DNA from: Bradyrhizobium sp. 170
Lineage (GTDB): Bacteria; Pseudomonadota; Alphaproteobacteria; Rhizobiales; Xanthobacteraceae
Assembly (NCBI RefSeq): GCF_023101085.1
Contig: NZ_CP064703.1
Span: 9,131,220-9,195,219 of the forward strand
DNA length: 64,000 nucleotides
Direction: 5' to 3'
In this document: positions 10,914 to 21,041 of the stretch, piece by piece
Position numbering within the stretch: position 1 is the stretch's first letter
Layout of the letters: each line of letters begins with the position of its first letter
Notes under the pieces: model-generated
What the model was told of the DNA's origin: nothing
Database searches by the model: none
What the model saw: the letters and a program-made list of their open reading frames with translations, nothing else
Position numbers and translations under genes: made by a program

Positions 10914-11342
10914 GTGACCGAGCAAAGCAAGATCGAAGCGCCGCGCATCTATCCGACGATGCGCTGTTGCGATGCCGAGGCCATGATCCGCTGGCTGAAG
11001 GACGTAGTCGGTTTCACCGAGTATGTCATTTACCGCAAGGACGGCTCGGTACAGCATGCCGAACTCGCCTACGGCTCCTCGCTGCTGATGCTGGGCCAAT
11101 GCCGCGATGACGAATACGGCAAGCTTGTCGGTGACATCGGCGGCCGCCGCACGGACGCGCTCTACGTCGCCGTCGATGATCCCGACGCGCTGCACGCCAG
11201 GGTCAAGGCATCAGGCGCTAGAATCGAGATGGAATTGCACGACACCGACTATGGCAGCCGCGATTTCGCCTGCCGGGATCCGGAAGGCAATCTCTGGAGT
11301 TTTGGCACCTACTGGCCGAAGACCAGTGAGAAACCGCCGTAG
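10914..11342 (+). CDS. VOC (glyoxalase/bleomycin-resistance fold) family protein
   Basis: The 142-residue protein has the two beta-alpha-beta-beta-beta halves of the vicinal-oxygen-chelate fold: IYPTMRCCDAEAMIRWLKDV and the YRKDGSVQHAELAYG block in the first half, then ALYVAVDDPDALHARVKASG and RDFACRDPEGNLWSFGTY in the second. The C-terminal DPEGNLWSFG segment is typical of PhnB-like members. The substrate is unknown. A GTG at 10896 is in frame, but the GTG at 10914 is preceded at 7 bases by a strong GGAGGAG site and gives the usual family N-terminus, so it was chosen. Confidence 0.85.
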   Translation: MTEQSKIEAPRIYPTMRCCDAEAMIRWLKDVVGFTEYVIYRKDGSVQHAELAYGSSLLMLGQCRDDEYGKLVGDIGGRRTDALYVAVDDPDALHARVKASGARIEMELHDTDYGSRDFACRDPEGNLWSFGTYWPKTSEKPP

Positions 11343-11354
11343 GCTAGACCCGGC

Positions 11355-11960
11355 TCAGTTCGTGACGTCGGCCGCCGGCGCGGCCTTCGCACCGCCCTTG
11401 GAGACGGCGACCAGCGCCGGGCGCAGCACGCGCTCGCCGATCATGAAGCCGGCCTGCACGACCTGAACCACCGTCCCCGACGGCACGGACGGGTCGGGCA
11501 CTTCGTACATCGCCTGCTGGAAGTTGGGATCGAACTTCTCGCCCGACGGATCGAACTTCCTGACGCCGTTCTTCTCCAGCGTGTTGAGCAGCGAGCGTTC
11601 GGTCAGTTCAACGCCCTCGATAAAGGCCTTGATGCCGGGATCGGCGGTCTCCCTGGCCTCGGCCGGAATGGCGTCGAGCGCGCGCTGCAGATTGTCGGCG
11701 ATATCGAGAATGTCGCGCGCGAAACCGGTGATGCCGTACATTTTGGAGTCGGCCACCTCGCGCCTGGTGCGCTGGCGCAGGTTTTCCATTTCCGCCAGCG
11801 TGCGCAGCATCTTATCGCGCGCCTCGGCCAGTTCCTTGGTCAGGGCCTCATTTGATCCTTCCTCGGGATCGTCGGGCATGATGTAGGGTTTTGAGACCAC
11901 GGGCTCGCCGGTCTGGGCCGGTTTCACCGCATCATCACTCGGCCGGTTGGGATCGGTCAT
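11355..11960 (-). CDS. grpE: nucleotide exchange factor GrpE
   Basis: GrpE releases ADP from DnaK and completes the Hsp70 cycle encoded by dnaK and dnaJ further left. The 201 residues comprise a Pro/Asp-rich N-terminal tail, a long coiled coil from about 35 to 95 (including [18 protein letters not shown]), a four-helix region, and the C-terminal beta domain with the family block [12 protein letters not shown] followed by [23 protein letters not shown]. It lies 118 bases downstream of hrcA on the same strand. Confidence 0.96.
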   Translation of the reverse strand: MTDPNRPSDDAVKPAQTGEPVVSKPYIMPDDPEEGSNEALTKELAEARDKMLRTLAEMENLRQRTRREVADSKMYGITGFARDILDIADNLQRALDAIPAEARETADPGIKAFIEGVELTERSLLNTLEKNGVRKFDPSGEKFDPNFQQAMYEVPDPSVPSGTVVQVVQAGFMIGERVLRPALVAVSKGGAKAAPAADVTN

Positions 11961-12078
11961 AAGACTGCCTTCTCAAAAAACGGATCTGGTTCGATGGGGA
12001 TTTGCTAGGCCGGATATCGTGCTTTAAGGGCCGAAAATCAAGCACAACCAGCCGGGATTGAGGCCCTATTCGGGCGGA

Positions 12079-13167
12079 TTAGCCGCCCAGCATCCGGCTG
12101 ACGATCCGGGCGGCGTAATCCACCGTCGGAATCACCCTTGCATAGTTCAGCCGCGTCGGCCCGATCACGCCGAGAACGCCGACGATGCGGCCCGCGGCAT
12201 CGCCATAGGGGGCGATGATGGTGGAGGAACCGGACAGCGAGAACAGCTTGTTCTCCGATCCGATGAAAATGCGGACGCCCTCGGCGCGCTCGGCCCGGCC
12301 CAACAGATCGATCACGCCGCGCTTGGTCTCGAGATCGTCGAACAGGGACTTGACGCGTTCGAGATCCTCCAGCGCGTGCAGGTCTTCGAGCAGGTTGGCG
12401 TGACCGCGCACGATCAATTGCCGGTCGTCGTTGTCGCCGCCGGACCAGCTTGCGATGCCGGCCGCGATCACCTTCTGCGTCAATTGATCGAGTTCGACGC
12501 GGCTCTGCGTCAGCGCGGTTTCGAGCTCTAACCGCGCTTCCGCAAGCGTCCGCCCGCGAATCCGCGAATTGAGGAAATTTGTCGCTTCGGTCAGCGCCGA
12601 CGAGGGAACGCCGGGCGGCAGCGCCAGCACGCGGTTTTCCACCTGGCCGTCTTCTCCGACCAGCACCACCAGTGCACGCTCCGGCTCCAACCGGACGAAT
12701 TCGATGTGTTTCAGCCGCGAATTGGATTTGGCTGTCAGCACCACGGCCGCGGCCCGGGTCAGGCCGGAAAGCCGCGTCAGCGCCTCGCCGAGCGCCGCCT
12801 CGACCGATTGCGCCCGCCCGACGGAGGCGAGCTGGCTCTGGATCGATTCCCGTTCCGGTTCGGTGAGGTCGCCGATCTGCATTAGCGCATCGACGAAGAA
12901 CCTCAGGCCGAGTTCGGTCGGCAACCGCCCGGCCGAGGTATGTGGCGCATAGATCAGCCCGAGGTGCTCGAGGTCCGACATCACGTTGCGGACCGAGGCC
13001 GGCGACAGCGGCACCGCGATCAGGCGCGAGATGTTGCGCGAGCCGACGGGTTCGCCGGTCGCGAGATAGCTCTCGACGATTTGACGAAAAATGTCGCGTG
13101 AGCGCTCGTTGAGCTGGGCGAGCCCGGCATGCGGCGCGATCAGGCCAATCGGATCGTGGTGGGCCAC
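12079..13167 (-). CDS. hrcA: heat-inducible transcription repressor HrcA
   Basis: HrcA represses heat-shock operons by binding CIRCE inverted repeats. The 362 residues have an N-terminal winged helix ([26 protein letters not shown] followed by [18 protein letters not shown]) and a C-terminal GAF-like domain ending [30 protein letters not shown]. The gene precedes grpE, the common order. No CIRCE element (TTAGCACTC-N9-GAGTGCTAA) was seen in this window, so its target, often groESL, is probably elsewhere. It diverges from rph across a 157-base gap. Confidence 0.96.
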   Translation of the reverse strand: MAHHDPIGLIAPHAGLAQLNERSRDIFRQIVESYLATGEPVGSRNISRLIAVPLSPASVRNVMSDLEHLGLIYAPHTSAGRLPTELGLRFFVDALMQIGDLTEPERESIQSQLASVGRAQSVEAALGEALTRLSGLTRAAAVVLTAKSNSRLKHIEFVRLEPERALVVLVGEDGQVENRVLALPPGVPSSALTEATNFLNSRIRGRTLAEARLELETALTQSRVELDQLTQKVIAAGIASWSGGDNDDRQLIVRGHANLLEDLHALEDLERVKSLFDDLETKRGVIDLLGRAERAEGVRIFIGSENKLFSLSGSSTIIAPYGDAAGRIVGVLGVIGPTRLNYARVIPTVDYAARIVSRMLGG

Positions 13168-13324
13168 GGCTTAACTCCCTGGACAGCCCCTAATTTGTCG
13201 CTCCGGCGGGCTAATGACAAGCGTCCCTTTCCCTCCAAACGGGGCCAAAAGCCCTTGCCGCTGCGCACGCCCCCACCTACAAGCACCGCAAACGGTATTT
13301 CGCTCGATTTCGAAAGGACTTCCC

Positions 13325-14038
13325 ATGCGGCCAAGCCGCCGTGCGCCCGATCAGCTGCGCCCCGTGTCGCTGGAACGCGGCGTGGTCAAATATGCCGAAG
13401 GTTCCTGCATGGTGAAATTCGGCGACACCCATGTGCTGGTCACGGCCACGCTGGAAGAGCGGCTGCCGCCGTGGCTGAAGGGCCAGGGCCGCGGCTGGGT
13501 CACGGCCGAATACGGCATGCTGCCGCGCGCTACCCTGGAGCGCACCCGCCGCGAGGCCGCCGCCGGCAAGCAGGGCGGCCGCACGGTCGAGATTCAGCGG
13601 CTGATCGGCCGCAGCTTGCGCGCAGCCGTCGACCTCGAAGCGCTCGGCGAGCGCCAGATCACGGTCGATTGCGACGTGATCCAGGCCGATGGCGGCACGC
13701 GCACCGCCTCGATCACCGGCGCCTGGGTGGCGCTGGCGGACTGCATCTCGTGGATGAAGAGCCGCAACATGATCAAGGCCAACGTGCTGCGCGACAATGT
13801 CGCCGCGATCTCCTGCGGCATCTATAACGGTACGCCGGTGCTCGACCTCGATTATGCCGAGGATTCCGAGGCCGAGACCGACGCCAATTTCGTCATGACT
13901 GGCGACGGCCGCATCATCGAGGTGCAGGGCACCGCCGAGAAGACGCCGTTCTCGCAGGACGAGTTCCTGGCGCTGATGGAACTGGCGCGCAAGGGTGTCG
14001 CGCGTCTGGTGGACTTGCAGAAGCTGGCCGTCGCGTAG
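13325..14038 (+). CDS. rph: ribonuclease PH
   Basis: RNase PH is a phosphorolytic 3'-5' exoribonuclease that trims tRNA 3' ends in the cytosol. The 237 residues match the family throughout: [14 protein letters not shown] at the N-terminus, the [21 protein letters not shown] strand block, the [12 protein letters not shown] motif at about 90-101, [20 protein letters not shown] in the phosphate-site region, and [16 protein letters not shown] near the end. The frame is open upstream, but the ATG at 13325 gives the family N-terminus. rdgB starts 11 bases downstream, so rph-rdgB-hemW form an operon. Confidence 0.97.
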   Translation: MRPSRRAPDQLRPVSLERGVVKYAEGSCMVKFGDTHVLVTATLEERLPPWLKGQGRGWVTAEYGMLPRATLERTRREAAAGKQGGRTVEIQRLIGRSLRAAVDLEALGERQITVDCDVIQADGGTRTASITGAWVALADCISWMKSRNMIKANVLRDNVAAISCGIYNGTPVLDLDYAEDSEAETDANFVMTGDGRIIEVQGTAEKTPFSQDEFLALMELARKGVARLVDLQKLAVA

Positions 14039-14049
14039 TCTGATCGCAT

Positions 14050-14679
14050 ATGCACCGTCGAATCACCGGCGCCCTCGTGATCGCGACCCACAATCCCGGC
14101 AAGCTCGCCGAGATGCGGGAATTGCTGGCGCCGCATGGCGTCGAGGCCGTTTCCGCGGGCGATTTGGGCCTCGGCGAGCCCGAGGAAACCGGCCAGACGT
14201 TTCGCGCCAATGCAGCAATCAAGGCAATCGCTGCCGCCCAGGCGGCGCAACTGCCGGCCTTTGCCGACGATTCCGGCCTCGTGGTCGATGCGCTGGACGG
14301 CGCACCCGGCATTTACTCGGCGCGCTGGGCCGGTGAGGGCAAGGATTTCATGGCGGCGATGACGCGGATCGAGCGCCTGCTGCAGGAACGCGGCGCGACC
14401 ACGCCCGACAAGCGAAAGGCGCACTTCGTGTCAGCGCTGTGCGTCGCCTGGCCGGACGGTCATGTCGAAGAGGTCGAGGCCCGCGCCGATGGAACTTTGG
14501 TATGGCCGCCCCGCGGCACCGCCGGTTTCGGCTATGATCCGGCGTTCCTGCCCGACGGGCACGTCAGGACCTTTGGCGAGATGACCTCGATAGAGAAACA
14601 CGGCCTGCCGCCGATCGGCCTCGGCCTGTCGCACCGGGCGCGAGCCTTCGTCAAACTGGCGGAGATCTGTCTTGGCTAG
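14050..14679 (+). CDS. rdgB: dITP/XTP pyrophosphatase
   Basis: RdgB (HAM1 family) hydrolyses non-canonical purine NTPs such as dITP and XTP to monophosphates, keeping them out of DNA. The 209 residues show the N-terminal [16 protein letters not shown] at about 10-25, the metal-site block [22 protein letters not shown] near 75-96 (quoted in part), and [11 protein letters not shown] near 160-170. It is the middle gene of rph-rdgB-hemW: 11 bases after rph, with the next start codon inside its last codons. Confidence 0.96.
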   Translation: MHRRITGALVIATHNPGKLAEMRELLAPHGVEAVSAGDLGLGEPEETGQTFRANAAIKAIAAAQAAQLPAFADDSGLVVDALDGAPGIYSARWAGEGKDFMAAMTRIERLLQERGATTPDKRKAHFVSALCVAWPDGHVEEVEARADGTLVWPPRGTAGFGYDPAFLPDGHVRTFGEMTSIEKHGLPPIGLGLSHRARAFVKLAEICLG

Positions 14680-15844
14680 TGCCGAACGCCATTACCCGAA
14701 GCGAGCCGCCTTCGGCGTCTATGTGCACTGGCCGTTCTGCCTGTCGAAGTGCCCGTATTGCGATTTCAACAGCCACGTCCGCCACGCGCCGATCGACGAA
14801 GAAAGATTTGTCCGTGCGTTTGCGCGCGAGATCGAGACGTCAGCAGCGCGCGCGCCGGGACGCACCGTCACGTCGATCTTTCTCGGCGGCGGCACGCCCT
14901 CGCTGATGCAGCCGCAAACCGTAGGCGCCATCCTGGATTCGATCGGCAAGCATTGGCGCGTCGCCGGCAATGTCGAGGTGACGCTGGAGGCCAATCCGAC
15001 CAGCGTCGAGGCGACACGGTTTCGCGGCTATCGCACCGCCGGGGTCAACCGTGTCTCGCTCGGCGTGCAGGCGCTGGATGACGCCTCGCTGAAGGCGCTC
15101 GGACGATTGCACAGCGCGCGCGAGGCGCTGGACGCGGTCGCGATCGCGCGCACCGCGTTCGACCGTTACTCGTTCGACCTGATCTACGCCCGTCCCGACC
15201 AGACGCCGCAGATGTGGGCGGATGAACTGAAGCTCGCGATCTCGGAAGCCGCCGAACATCTCTCGCTCTACCAGCTCACGATCGAGGAAGGCACGCCGTT
15301 CTTCGGCCTGCATGCGGCGGGCAAATTGAAAACGCCGGACGAGGCGGTTGCCCGCGCGCTCTACGATGTGACCCAGGAAGTCTGCGCGCATCACGGCTTG
15401 CCGGCCTACGAGATTTCCAACCACGCGCGCTCAGGCGCCGAATGCCAGCACAATCTGGTCTACTGGCGCGGCGACGAATATGCGGGCATCGGCCCGGGCG
15501 CGCATGGCCGCCTCGACATCGATGGCACGCGACACGCGATCGCGACCGAAAAGCGCCCCGAGGCCTGGCTGATGCGCGTCGAGGCCAACGGCCATGGCGT
15601 CGTGACCGACGATTTTCTCAACAGCGAAGAGCGCGCCGATGAATTTTTGCTGATGGGATTGCGGCTCGCCGAGGGCATCGATCCCAAACGCTATGCGGCC
15701 TTGTCCGGCCGCGCACTCGACCCGAGCCGGATCGCCGTGCTCCGCGAGGAAGGCGCCATCATCGTCGACGCCGATGGCAGGCTGCGCGTGACGCAGGCTG
15801 GATTTCCGGTGCTCGACGCGGTGGTGGCCGACCTCGCGGCGTAG
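14672..15844 (+). CDS. hemW: radical-SAM heme chaperone HemW
   Basis: HemW is a radical-SAM protein related to coproporphyrinogen III dehydrogenase that acts in heme delivery. The 390 residues have the cluster motif CLSKCPYC (CxxxCxxC) at about 22-29, the GGGTPSLM block, [11 protein letters not shown], and the C-terminal HemN extension. The likely start is TTG at 14672, overlapping the last 8 bases of rdgB, with GGAG 7 bases upstream; no ATG or GTG fits before the first conserved strand. The overlap points to translational coupling with rdgB. Confidence 0.9.
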   Translation: MASAERHYPKRAAFGVYVHWPFCLSKCPYCDFNSHVRHAPIDEERFVRAFAREIETSAARAPGRTVTSIFLGGGTPSLMQPQTVGAILDSIGKHWRVAGNVEVTLEANPTSVEATRFRGYRTAGVNRVSLGVQALDDASLKALGRLHSAREALDAVAIARTAFDRYSFDLIYARPDQTPQMWADELKLAISEAAEHLSLYQLTIEEGTPFFGLHAAGKLKTPDEAVARALYDVTQEVCAHHGLPAYEISNHARSGAECQHNLVYWRGDEYAGIGPGAHGRLDIDGTRHAIATEKRPEAWLMRVEANGHGVVTDDFLNSEERADEFLLMGLRLAEGIDPKRYAALSGRALDPSRIAVLREEGAIIVDADGRLRVTQAGFPVLDAVVADLAA

Positions 15845-15853
15845 CAAGAAACT

Positions 15854-15941
15854 GTAGCCCGGATGGAGCGCAGCGCAATCCGGGAACGGTATATCCGTTG
15901 CGAGACCGTCCCCGGGTTACGCTTCGCTCCACCCGGGCTAC
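15854..15941. repeat. Dispersed fold-back repeat, 'gtagcccggatggagcg' family, copy 1
   Basis: Two long arms face each other: gtagcccggatggagcgcag... on the left and ...gctccacccgggctac on the right, with about 25 unpaired bases between. The same arms recur at 17991-18142 and 49043-49130 and, with a changed stem, at 63115-63190. It sits just after hemW and could act as a transcript-end structure. The repeat itself is directly visible; any function is inference. Confidence 0.85.
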
Positions 15942-16049
15942 GCAACTCGCTGCGTAACGCTTTAATAAGCCACCGCGCAGGGATTTCGGGCATTGCCTGA
16001 CAGAGTGTGTTAGATCAACTCCGCTATGTCCCCTCCTTGAACGACGATC

Positions 16050-17153
16050 GTGAACGACCGGACCAAAACTCCCCCGATCCATGATCCCGACCTCGACCGC
16101 CGCGTCAAAGACGCCGGCGCGAGCAAGACCGTTTACGCCCTCGTCACACCCGAGACGGAAGCCGCGAAGCACTTCATCCTCGGCAATGCCGTGGCCGGGC
16201 CGGATGCGGCTCGCAGTCACTATCTCGAGCAATTCCGCGACGCGTGGACCGGCAAGCAGTATGCCTTCCATGAAGCCTTTATCGAGCGCTGGATGGCGTG
16301 GGCGGCGCCGGTCGTCACGATCGATGCGGCTGGTTTTCCCTGGCGTTACCCGACCGCCGGCGGCAGCGAAGCGCTGTTTCATGTGATCGCAGCCTAAGGC
16401 AACCGCGCCCGCGGCGAGCGCTTCAATCCGGAAGTTCATGTCTTTGCCGGCGAGTATGAAGGCTACAAGGCCTATGCCGAAGCCTGCGGCATTGCCGTGA
16501 TCGAACATCCCCGCGCCGACTGGCAAGCCGTCGGCCGGACGTTGCCTGCAACCGCGCTGTTCTGCCTGAGCCAGCCGTCCGCGATCGACGGCAATGTGTG
16601 GCCGCACGCCAATGAATTTCTTTCTCTGCTCGCTGCCGCAAGCGAGCAGCCCCGCGCACTGCTCGACGTCACCTATGTCGGCTCGATCGCCGAACCGCCG
16701 TCCGTCCGCATTGCCGCCGACAGCCCATCCGTGCAGGCGCTGGCGTTCAGCCTGTCAAAACCGTTCGGGGTTTATTACGACCGCATCGGCGGCGTGTTGT
16801 GCCGCAAGGCGATGCCGAGCCTGTCCGGCAATCAATGGTTCAAGAACCTGACATCGCTGCAGCTGGGCCAGGCGTTGCTCGAGCGTCACGACGTGTTCGA
16901 TCTGCCGCACCGTTACAAATCCGTCCAGCGCGAGGCCGCGGCGCGCGTCGGCCGCCGCCTGGGACTGATGCTGTCGCCCTGCGACGTCAGCGTGCTGGCG
17001 CAAGCGCAGCCTCAATCGACTACCGATCGTGAACTCACCGCATTCCTGCGCCGGCCGTCCAGCGATCCCAATGCATCGCTGCGGCTCTGCCTGACGCCGA
17101 CCATGGCCGAAATGATCGGCACGGCGGGACCGATCACGGGAGCCACGCCGTGA
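16050..17153 (+). pseudogene. PLP-dependent aminotransferase-like gene interrupted by an in-frame TAA
   Basis: One reading frame runs from the GTG/ATG region at 16050 to the TGA at 17153, but a TAA at 16395-16397 divides it into a 115-codon and a 251-codon part. Both parts read as one fold-type I PLP enzyme. Before the stop is YPTAGGSEALFHVIAA, the cofactor-phosphate region. After it come GNRARGERFNPEVHVFAGEY, the strand AALFCLSQPSAIDGN and the probable Schiff-base Lys in FSLSKPFGVYYDRIGGV. The frame is otherwise intact with no other stop or shift, so the lesion looks recent (a single base change, for instance from TAC or TAT). A sequencing error or readthrough cannot be excluded. The exact substrate class is not recognised. 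Confidence 0.75.
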
Positions 17154-18025
17154 AGAACCCGATCATCCTGACGAGCCCTGAAGAGATTCACCGCCACGTG
17201 CACGGGCTGTGGCGGAGTGCGGCGATCCGCGCCTCGCACGCCGACGGCGGTTTCATTCACGACATCGTCGAGCAGTTCGCCAGCTTGCCACGGCTGTTCT
17301 GCGACTCGACCGACGACCGGCTCGAGCGCGCCCATTTCTGCTCGTGGTGGGGCGTCACCATGAATCGCACCTACGACAATCCGGCGATCGAGGATCTCTA
17401 TCGCCTGCATGAGATGTTCCACGCGGCCTTCATGCCCTATTTCCCCGGCATCGGCTTCGACGCCTTTCATCGCAAGATGGAAGACAACGAGCTGAAGGCC
17501 AGCGTCTGTTCAGAGATCCGCGTTTATTTCGAACTGCCGCATTTGCGCGAGATCGCCTTTCCGTATCCGATCTACGCCGACCGTTTCCTGTCCGATGCGT
17601 CGATGCAGACGCTCTGGCGCAAGAACAAGCCGGTTGCGATCGAAACGCTGCAGGAAGCGCGGCGCGACGTGATGTTTTCCAAGCCCGAGCACGAGATGGA
17701 CCTGACGGAACGCTGGATCCGCCGCTTCGCGCTGCAGAACCGGCAGTGGTCGACCTGCTGGTACGATCGCTACGGCGAGATCGAGCAGCACATGTTCGAA
17801 TTCCAGATCCGCGCCTTGCAGGGCGACCGCTCAGGCGCCATTCAGCAGCACGCCGCATGGATCGAGGCGGAGGCGGCGCAGGATGGCGACGATCACATCC
17901 CCTACCGTCAGGAAGCAGCGTTGTTCGCGAACATCTATTGGAGCAACCGGCGTCGCTACGAAACCGAATTCGCGGCCACGACAAAGGGGCGTAGCCCGGA
18001 TGGAGCGAAGCGCAATCCGGGGTAA
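17150..18025 (+). CDS. HEMFH-motif protein of unknown function, paired with the broken PLP gene
   Basis: No known family was recognised. The 291-residue product starts with GTG at 17150, overlapping the stop of the PLP gene by 4 bases (GTGA), so the two were co-translated. It has an HExxH-type motif (YRLHEMFHAAF, about residues 84-94), an acidic EDNELKASVCSEIRVYFE block about 30 residues later that could supply a further metal ligand, and many Trp/Tyr residues. There is no signal peptide or membrane segment. The last dozen codons (GRSPDGAKRNPG) and the stop codon come from the fold-back repeat at 17991, so the original C-terminus was probably shorter or different. Function is unknown. Confidence 0.7.
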   Translation: MKNPIILTSPEEIHRHVHGLWRSAAIRASHADGGFIHDIVEQFASLPRLFCDSTDDRLERAHFCSWWGVTMNRTYDNPAIEDLYRLHEMFHAAFMPYFPGIGFDAFHRKMEDNELKASVCSEIRVYFELPHLREIAFPYPIYADRFLSDASMQTLWRKNKPVAIETLQEARRDVMFSKPEHEMDLTERWIRRFALQNRQWSTCWYDRYGEIEQHMFEFQIRALQGDRSGAIQQHAAWIEAEAAQDGDDHIPYRQEAALFANIYWSNRRRYETEFAATTKGRSPDGAKRNPG

Positions 18026-18142
18026 GTCCATCAGCTTGCGCGACGGTCCCGGATTACGCGGAGCCTGTCATCCCTGTGCGAGCGCAATTGCGCTCGTCGC
18101 CGGGCGCGCACTCGCGCGACCCGTTGGCTCCATCCGGGCTAC
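17991..18142. repeat. Fold-back repeat, copy 2, right arm interrupted by another sequence
   Basis: The left arm gtagcccggatggagcg starts at 17991 and the right arm ends with gctccatccgggctac at 18142. Compared with copies 1 and 3 the right arm is split by about 67 bases (about 18060-18126), a segment containing the palindrome gagcgcaattgcgctc. The left arm is translated as the end of the preceding gene. The interruption suggests one mobile repeat inserted into another. Confidence 0.8.
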
Positions 18143-18155
18143 GTTCGCGACAACC

Positions 18156-19364
18156 CTACGCCCCAAAACTCTTCGGCGATCCCGCAACCGGCGTGCTGCC
18201 GCCGCTGGCGACCTTCATCACCGCAAGCCCGCGCTCGTTGCTGCCGTCGGAGCGGAAGCGGAACAGGCCGTCGATGCCGGCGAAGCCCGACGGGTTGGTC
18301 AGGGTTTCCGGCGCAAAACGTTGGGCGCCCTGCTTCGATAGCGCGGCGACGAGCGCGACCGCGTCATAGGCGAGCGTTGCGGTGCGCACGGGGTCGGCGC
18401 CGTATTTGGCGCGGTAGCGGCCGGAGAAGGCGCGGAAGCCCGACGGATCCGGCGCGGCATAGAGCCCGCCCTGCAACGCGGGGCTCGCATAGACGCGCGG
18501 ATTGTCCCAAAGCCCGGTGCCGAGCAACTGGATGTTGCGCAAATTCGCGCCGGCTGCGGCCAAGGCATCCGTCGCTGCGACGACCGATTCGCCGTCGTCG
18601 GCGATGAACAGCGCGTCCGCCGATCCCAGCGACTGCGCCACCGTCCGCGCCGCCGCGGAGCGATCGACGCTATATTTCTCGAAGGCGACGATGCGTCCCT
18701 TGCGGCCGACCGCCTGCTTGAAGGCTGCTTCCACCACATTGCCATAGGCATTGTCCGGCAACAGCGCCGCGAAGGATTTCTTTCCGATGCTGGCGGAATA
18801 ATCGACGATCCGGTTGACGTCGGATTCGGGCAGGAAGCTGAGCAGATAGACGCCGCGTCCGGCGACGCTGGAATCGGTCGAGAAAGCGATCACCGAAACG
18901 CCGCGCGCGCGCGTCAGTTGCGCGGTTGCCGGCACCGAGGCCGCGAACAGCGGGCCCAGAATGATTTCCGCGCCCTCGCCGAGCGCCTGCTGGGTGACCT
19001 GCTGGGCGCCTTGCGGGCTGCCGCCGTCATCCTTGATCAGAAGCTGGATGTTCGGGTTCTGGAATTCCGACAGCGCCATTTCGGCAGCGTTCTTCATCGA
19101 TTGGGCGGCGACGCCGGCATTGCCGGCGGCCGAGAGCGGCAGGATCAGGCCGACCTTGACCTGCCCGGTGCCGACCGCAAGCGGCTGCTGTTGCGGACCT
19201 GCGGGTCCCTCGGGCTGAGGAGTAGCGAACGGATTCGAAATCGGGCCGCCGGAGCAGGCGGCGAGCAACGGCGCGCCGAGAATAAGTCCGACCGCGGTCC
19301 TCCGGGTCGGTCCTGACGGCCGAGCATCCGGGGATCCAGGCTTGGGATTGAGCGGGCCTACCAT
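18156..19364 (-). CDS. LpoA-like penicillin-binding-protein activator lipoprotein
   Basis: The 402-residue product has a lipobox (LGAPLLAAC, Cys at about residue 37) and then a periplasmic ligand-binding fold of the leucine/branched-chain amino-acid binding type, starting at VKVGLILPLSAAGNAG. It contains no permease or ATPase partner nearby. Its position next to rsmI and yraN mirrors the enterobacterial yraL-lpoA-yraN arrangement, where LpoA activates PBP1a at the outer membrane. The C-terminal domain of LpoA has the same fold. The role is therefore inferred from context and fold. It diverges from rsmI over 232 bases. Confidence 0.8.
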   Translation of the reverse strand: MVGPLNPKPGSPDARPSGPTRRTAVGLILGAPLLAACSGGPISNPFATPQPEGPAGPQQQPLAVGTGQVKVGLILPLSAAGNAGVAAQSMKNAAEMALSEFQNPNIQLLIKDDGGSPQGAQQVTQQALGEGAEIILGPLFAASVPATAQLTRARGVSVIAFSTDSSVAGRGVYLLSFLPESDVNRIVDYSASIGKKSFAALLPDNAYGNVVEAAFKQAVGRKGRIVAFEKYSVDRSAAARTVAQSLGSADALFIADDGESVVAATDALAAAGANLRNIQLLGTGLWDNPRVYASPALQGGLYAAPDPSGFRAFSGRYRAKYGADPVRTATLAYDAVALVAALSKQGAQRFAPETLTNPSGFAGIDGLFRFRSDGSNERGLAVMKVASGGSTPVAGSPKSFGA

Positions 19365-19596
19365 CTTGTCTCTTCTCTTGACCGACCGCCGTCGGCCAGG
19401 ATTCCGGCTTTCTGGGCCGAGGCACCTGAACCGCTACTGAACCCGAACGCGGGATTCTGCAATATTGTCGAGGATTAGTTAACCAAAACAGAAGGATTAC
19501 GGCCCCGTCGGAGATCGCAAGTCGCGGGGAACTTCCGCCTTGCCTCCCTTCCCGCCGGATATGGCGCTTGCACCAAGACCCCTCTAGATTGCCATT

Positions 19597-20550
19597 ATGC
19601 GCGCAAAACCCAGTTCCAACTACGGGTCTGACACCGAACCGGGTTCGGCCAACAGAACATTTTTAATTGGCGGCCACACCCTGCATGCCCCAAAACCGGT
19701 TCCCGCCCTCTATCTTGTGGCAACCCCGATCGGCAATCTCGGCGACATTACCTTGCGCGCGCTGGAGACACTGGCCGGCGTCGACATCATCGCCTGCGAG
19801 GACACCCGTATCACCCGCCGCCTGACCGAGCGCTATGCGATCTCGGCGGAGCTCAAGCCGTATCACGAGCACAACGCGGCGATGGCGCGGCCGAGAATCC
19901 TGGAAAAGCTGGCGCAGGGTGCCTCGATCGCGCTGGTGTCGGACGCCGGCACGCCCCTGATATCGGACCCCGGATTCAAGCTGGTGCGCGAGGTCTGTGC
20001 CGCCGGCCACGCCGTGATCGCGGTGCCGGGCGCTTCCTCGGTGCTGACGGCGCTTTCGGTCGCAGCACTCCCCACCGACCGGTTTTTCTTCGAGGGATTT
20101 TTGCCTGCCAAAGAAGGCGCGCGGCGGACGCGGCTCACGGAGCTTGCCCGCATCGACGCTACGCTCGTGATGTTCGAATCCGGCAACCGCGTGCAGGACA
20201 CGTTGGCCGATCTTTCCGACATCATGGGCGGGCGCGACGCCGCGATCTGCCGTGAACTCACAAAACTGCACGAGGAAATCAAGCGTGCGCCCATCGCGGA
20301 GTTGGCGAAAGCCGCCGATACGCTGGAAACCCGCGGCGAGTTCGTGCTCGTGGTCGGCCCGCCGCGCGCCGACGAAGGGGTCATGACGCAGCACGATCTC
20401 GACGACCTGTTGCGTGCCTCGCTTGCGCGCGACAGCGTCAAGGACAGCGTGGCGCACGCGGTCGAACTTTCCGGGCGGCCGCGCCGCGAGGTCTACGCCC
20501 GCGCGCTGGAACTTGCCAAAGAAGTCAGAGGCGGCGATGGCGAAGACTGA
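19597..20550 (+). CDS. rsmI: 16S rRNA (cytidine1402-2'-O)-methyltransferase
   Basis: RsmI methylates the ribose of C1402 in the decoding centre using SAM. The 317 residues contain the tetrapyrrole-methylase-fold motifs [17 protein letters not shown] (about 43-59), [23 protein letters not shown], and a proline/glycine block [17 protein letters not shown]. About 30 residues precede the first conserved strand; later in-frame starts are possible, and the ATG at 19597 is kept as the longest supported. Its last 14 bases overlap yraN. Confidence 0.93.
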   Translation: MRAKPSSNYGSDTEPGSANRTFLIGGHTLHAPKPVPALYLVATPIGNLGDITLRALETLAGVDIIACEDTRITRRLTERYAISAELKPYHEHNAAMARPRILEKLAQGASIALVSDAGTPLISDPGFKLVREVCAAGHAVIAVPGASSVLTALSVAALPTDRFFFEGFLPAKEGARRTRLTELARIDATLVMFESGNRVQDTLADLSDIMGGRDAAICRELTKLHEEIKRAPIAELAKAADTLETRGEFVLVVGPPRADEGVMTQHDLDDLLRASLARDSVKDSVAHAVELSGRPRREVYARALELAKEVRGGDGED

Positions 20551-20950
20551 AGGCCCGTTCCCACCGGAGGCCGTGACAAAGCTCGCCGCGCCCGAGCGGG
20601 TCGCGGCCTTCCACACCGGACTTTCCGCCGAAAGCCGCGCCGCCGCCTTTCTGATGGCCAAAGGCTACCGCATCCTCGCCAAACGCTTTCGCACCCCGTA
20701 TGGCGAAATCGACCTGGTGGCGAAGAAGCGCAATCTGGTCGCCTTCGTCGAGGTCAAGGCACGGGCCAGCCTCGATGACGCCGCCTACGCGGTGACGCCG
20801 CGCCAGCAGGCGCGCATCATCGATGCCGCCCAAGGCTGGCTGATGGCGCATCCCGAGCATGCCGAATTTGAGCTGCGATTCGACGCCATCCTGATTGCGC
20901 CGCGGCGTTTGCCACGCCATCTGTTAGCGGCGTTCGACGCCAGCACCTGA
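20537..20950 (+). CDS. yraN: YraN family protein (UPF0102)
   Basis: This 137-residue protein belongs to UPF0102, small proteins with a restriction-endonuclease-like fold and unknown function. The core is [19 protein letters not shown] followed by VAFVEVKAR, the (E)xK catalytic pattern of the nuclease fold, with the conserved Asp in GEIDLV. The frame is open well upstream, but ATG 20537 gives the family length and overlaps rsmI by 14 bases, indicating coupled translation. Confidence 0.9.
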   Translation: MAKTEGPFPPEAVTKLAAPERVAAFHTGLSAESRAAAFLMAKGYRILAKRFRTPYGEIDLVAKKRNLVAFVEVKARASLDDAAYAVTPRQQARIIDAAQGWLMAHPEHAEFELRFDAILIAPRRLPRHLLAAFDAST

Positions 20951-21041
20951 AGATTCTCATTTGGACGCGTTTTCTTGACGCGAACCGGTACCCACTTCGC
21001 TTGAAAACGCTATGACCCCTCCAGAGACCCGGACCCCCCTT

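Noticed and set aside
12079..13167. CIRCE operator upstream of hrcA, grpE or dnaK
   Set aside because: No TTAGCACTC-N9-GAGTGCTAA pair is seen in these gaps.
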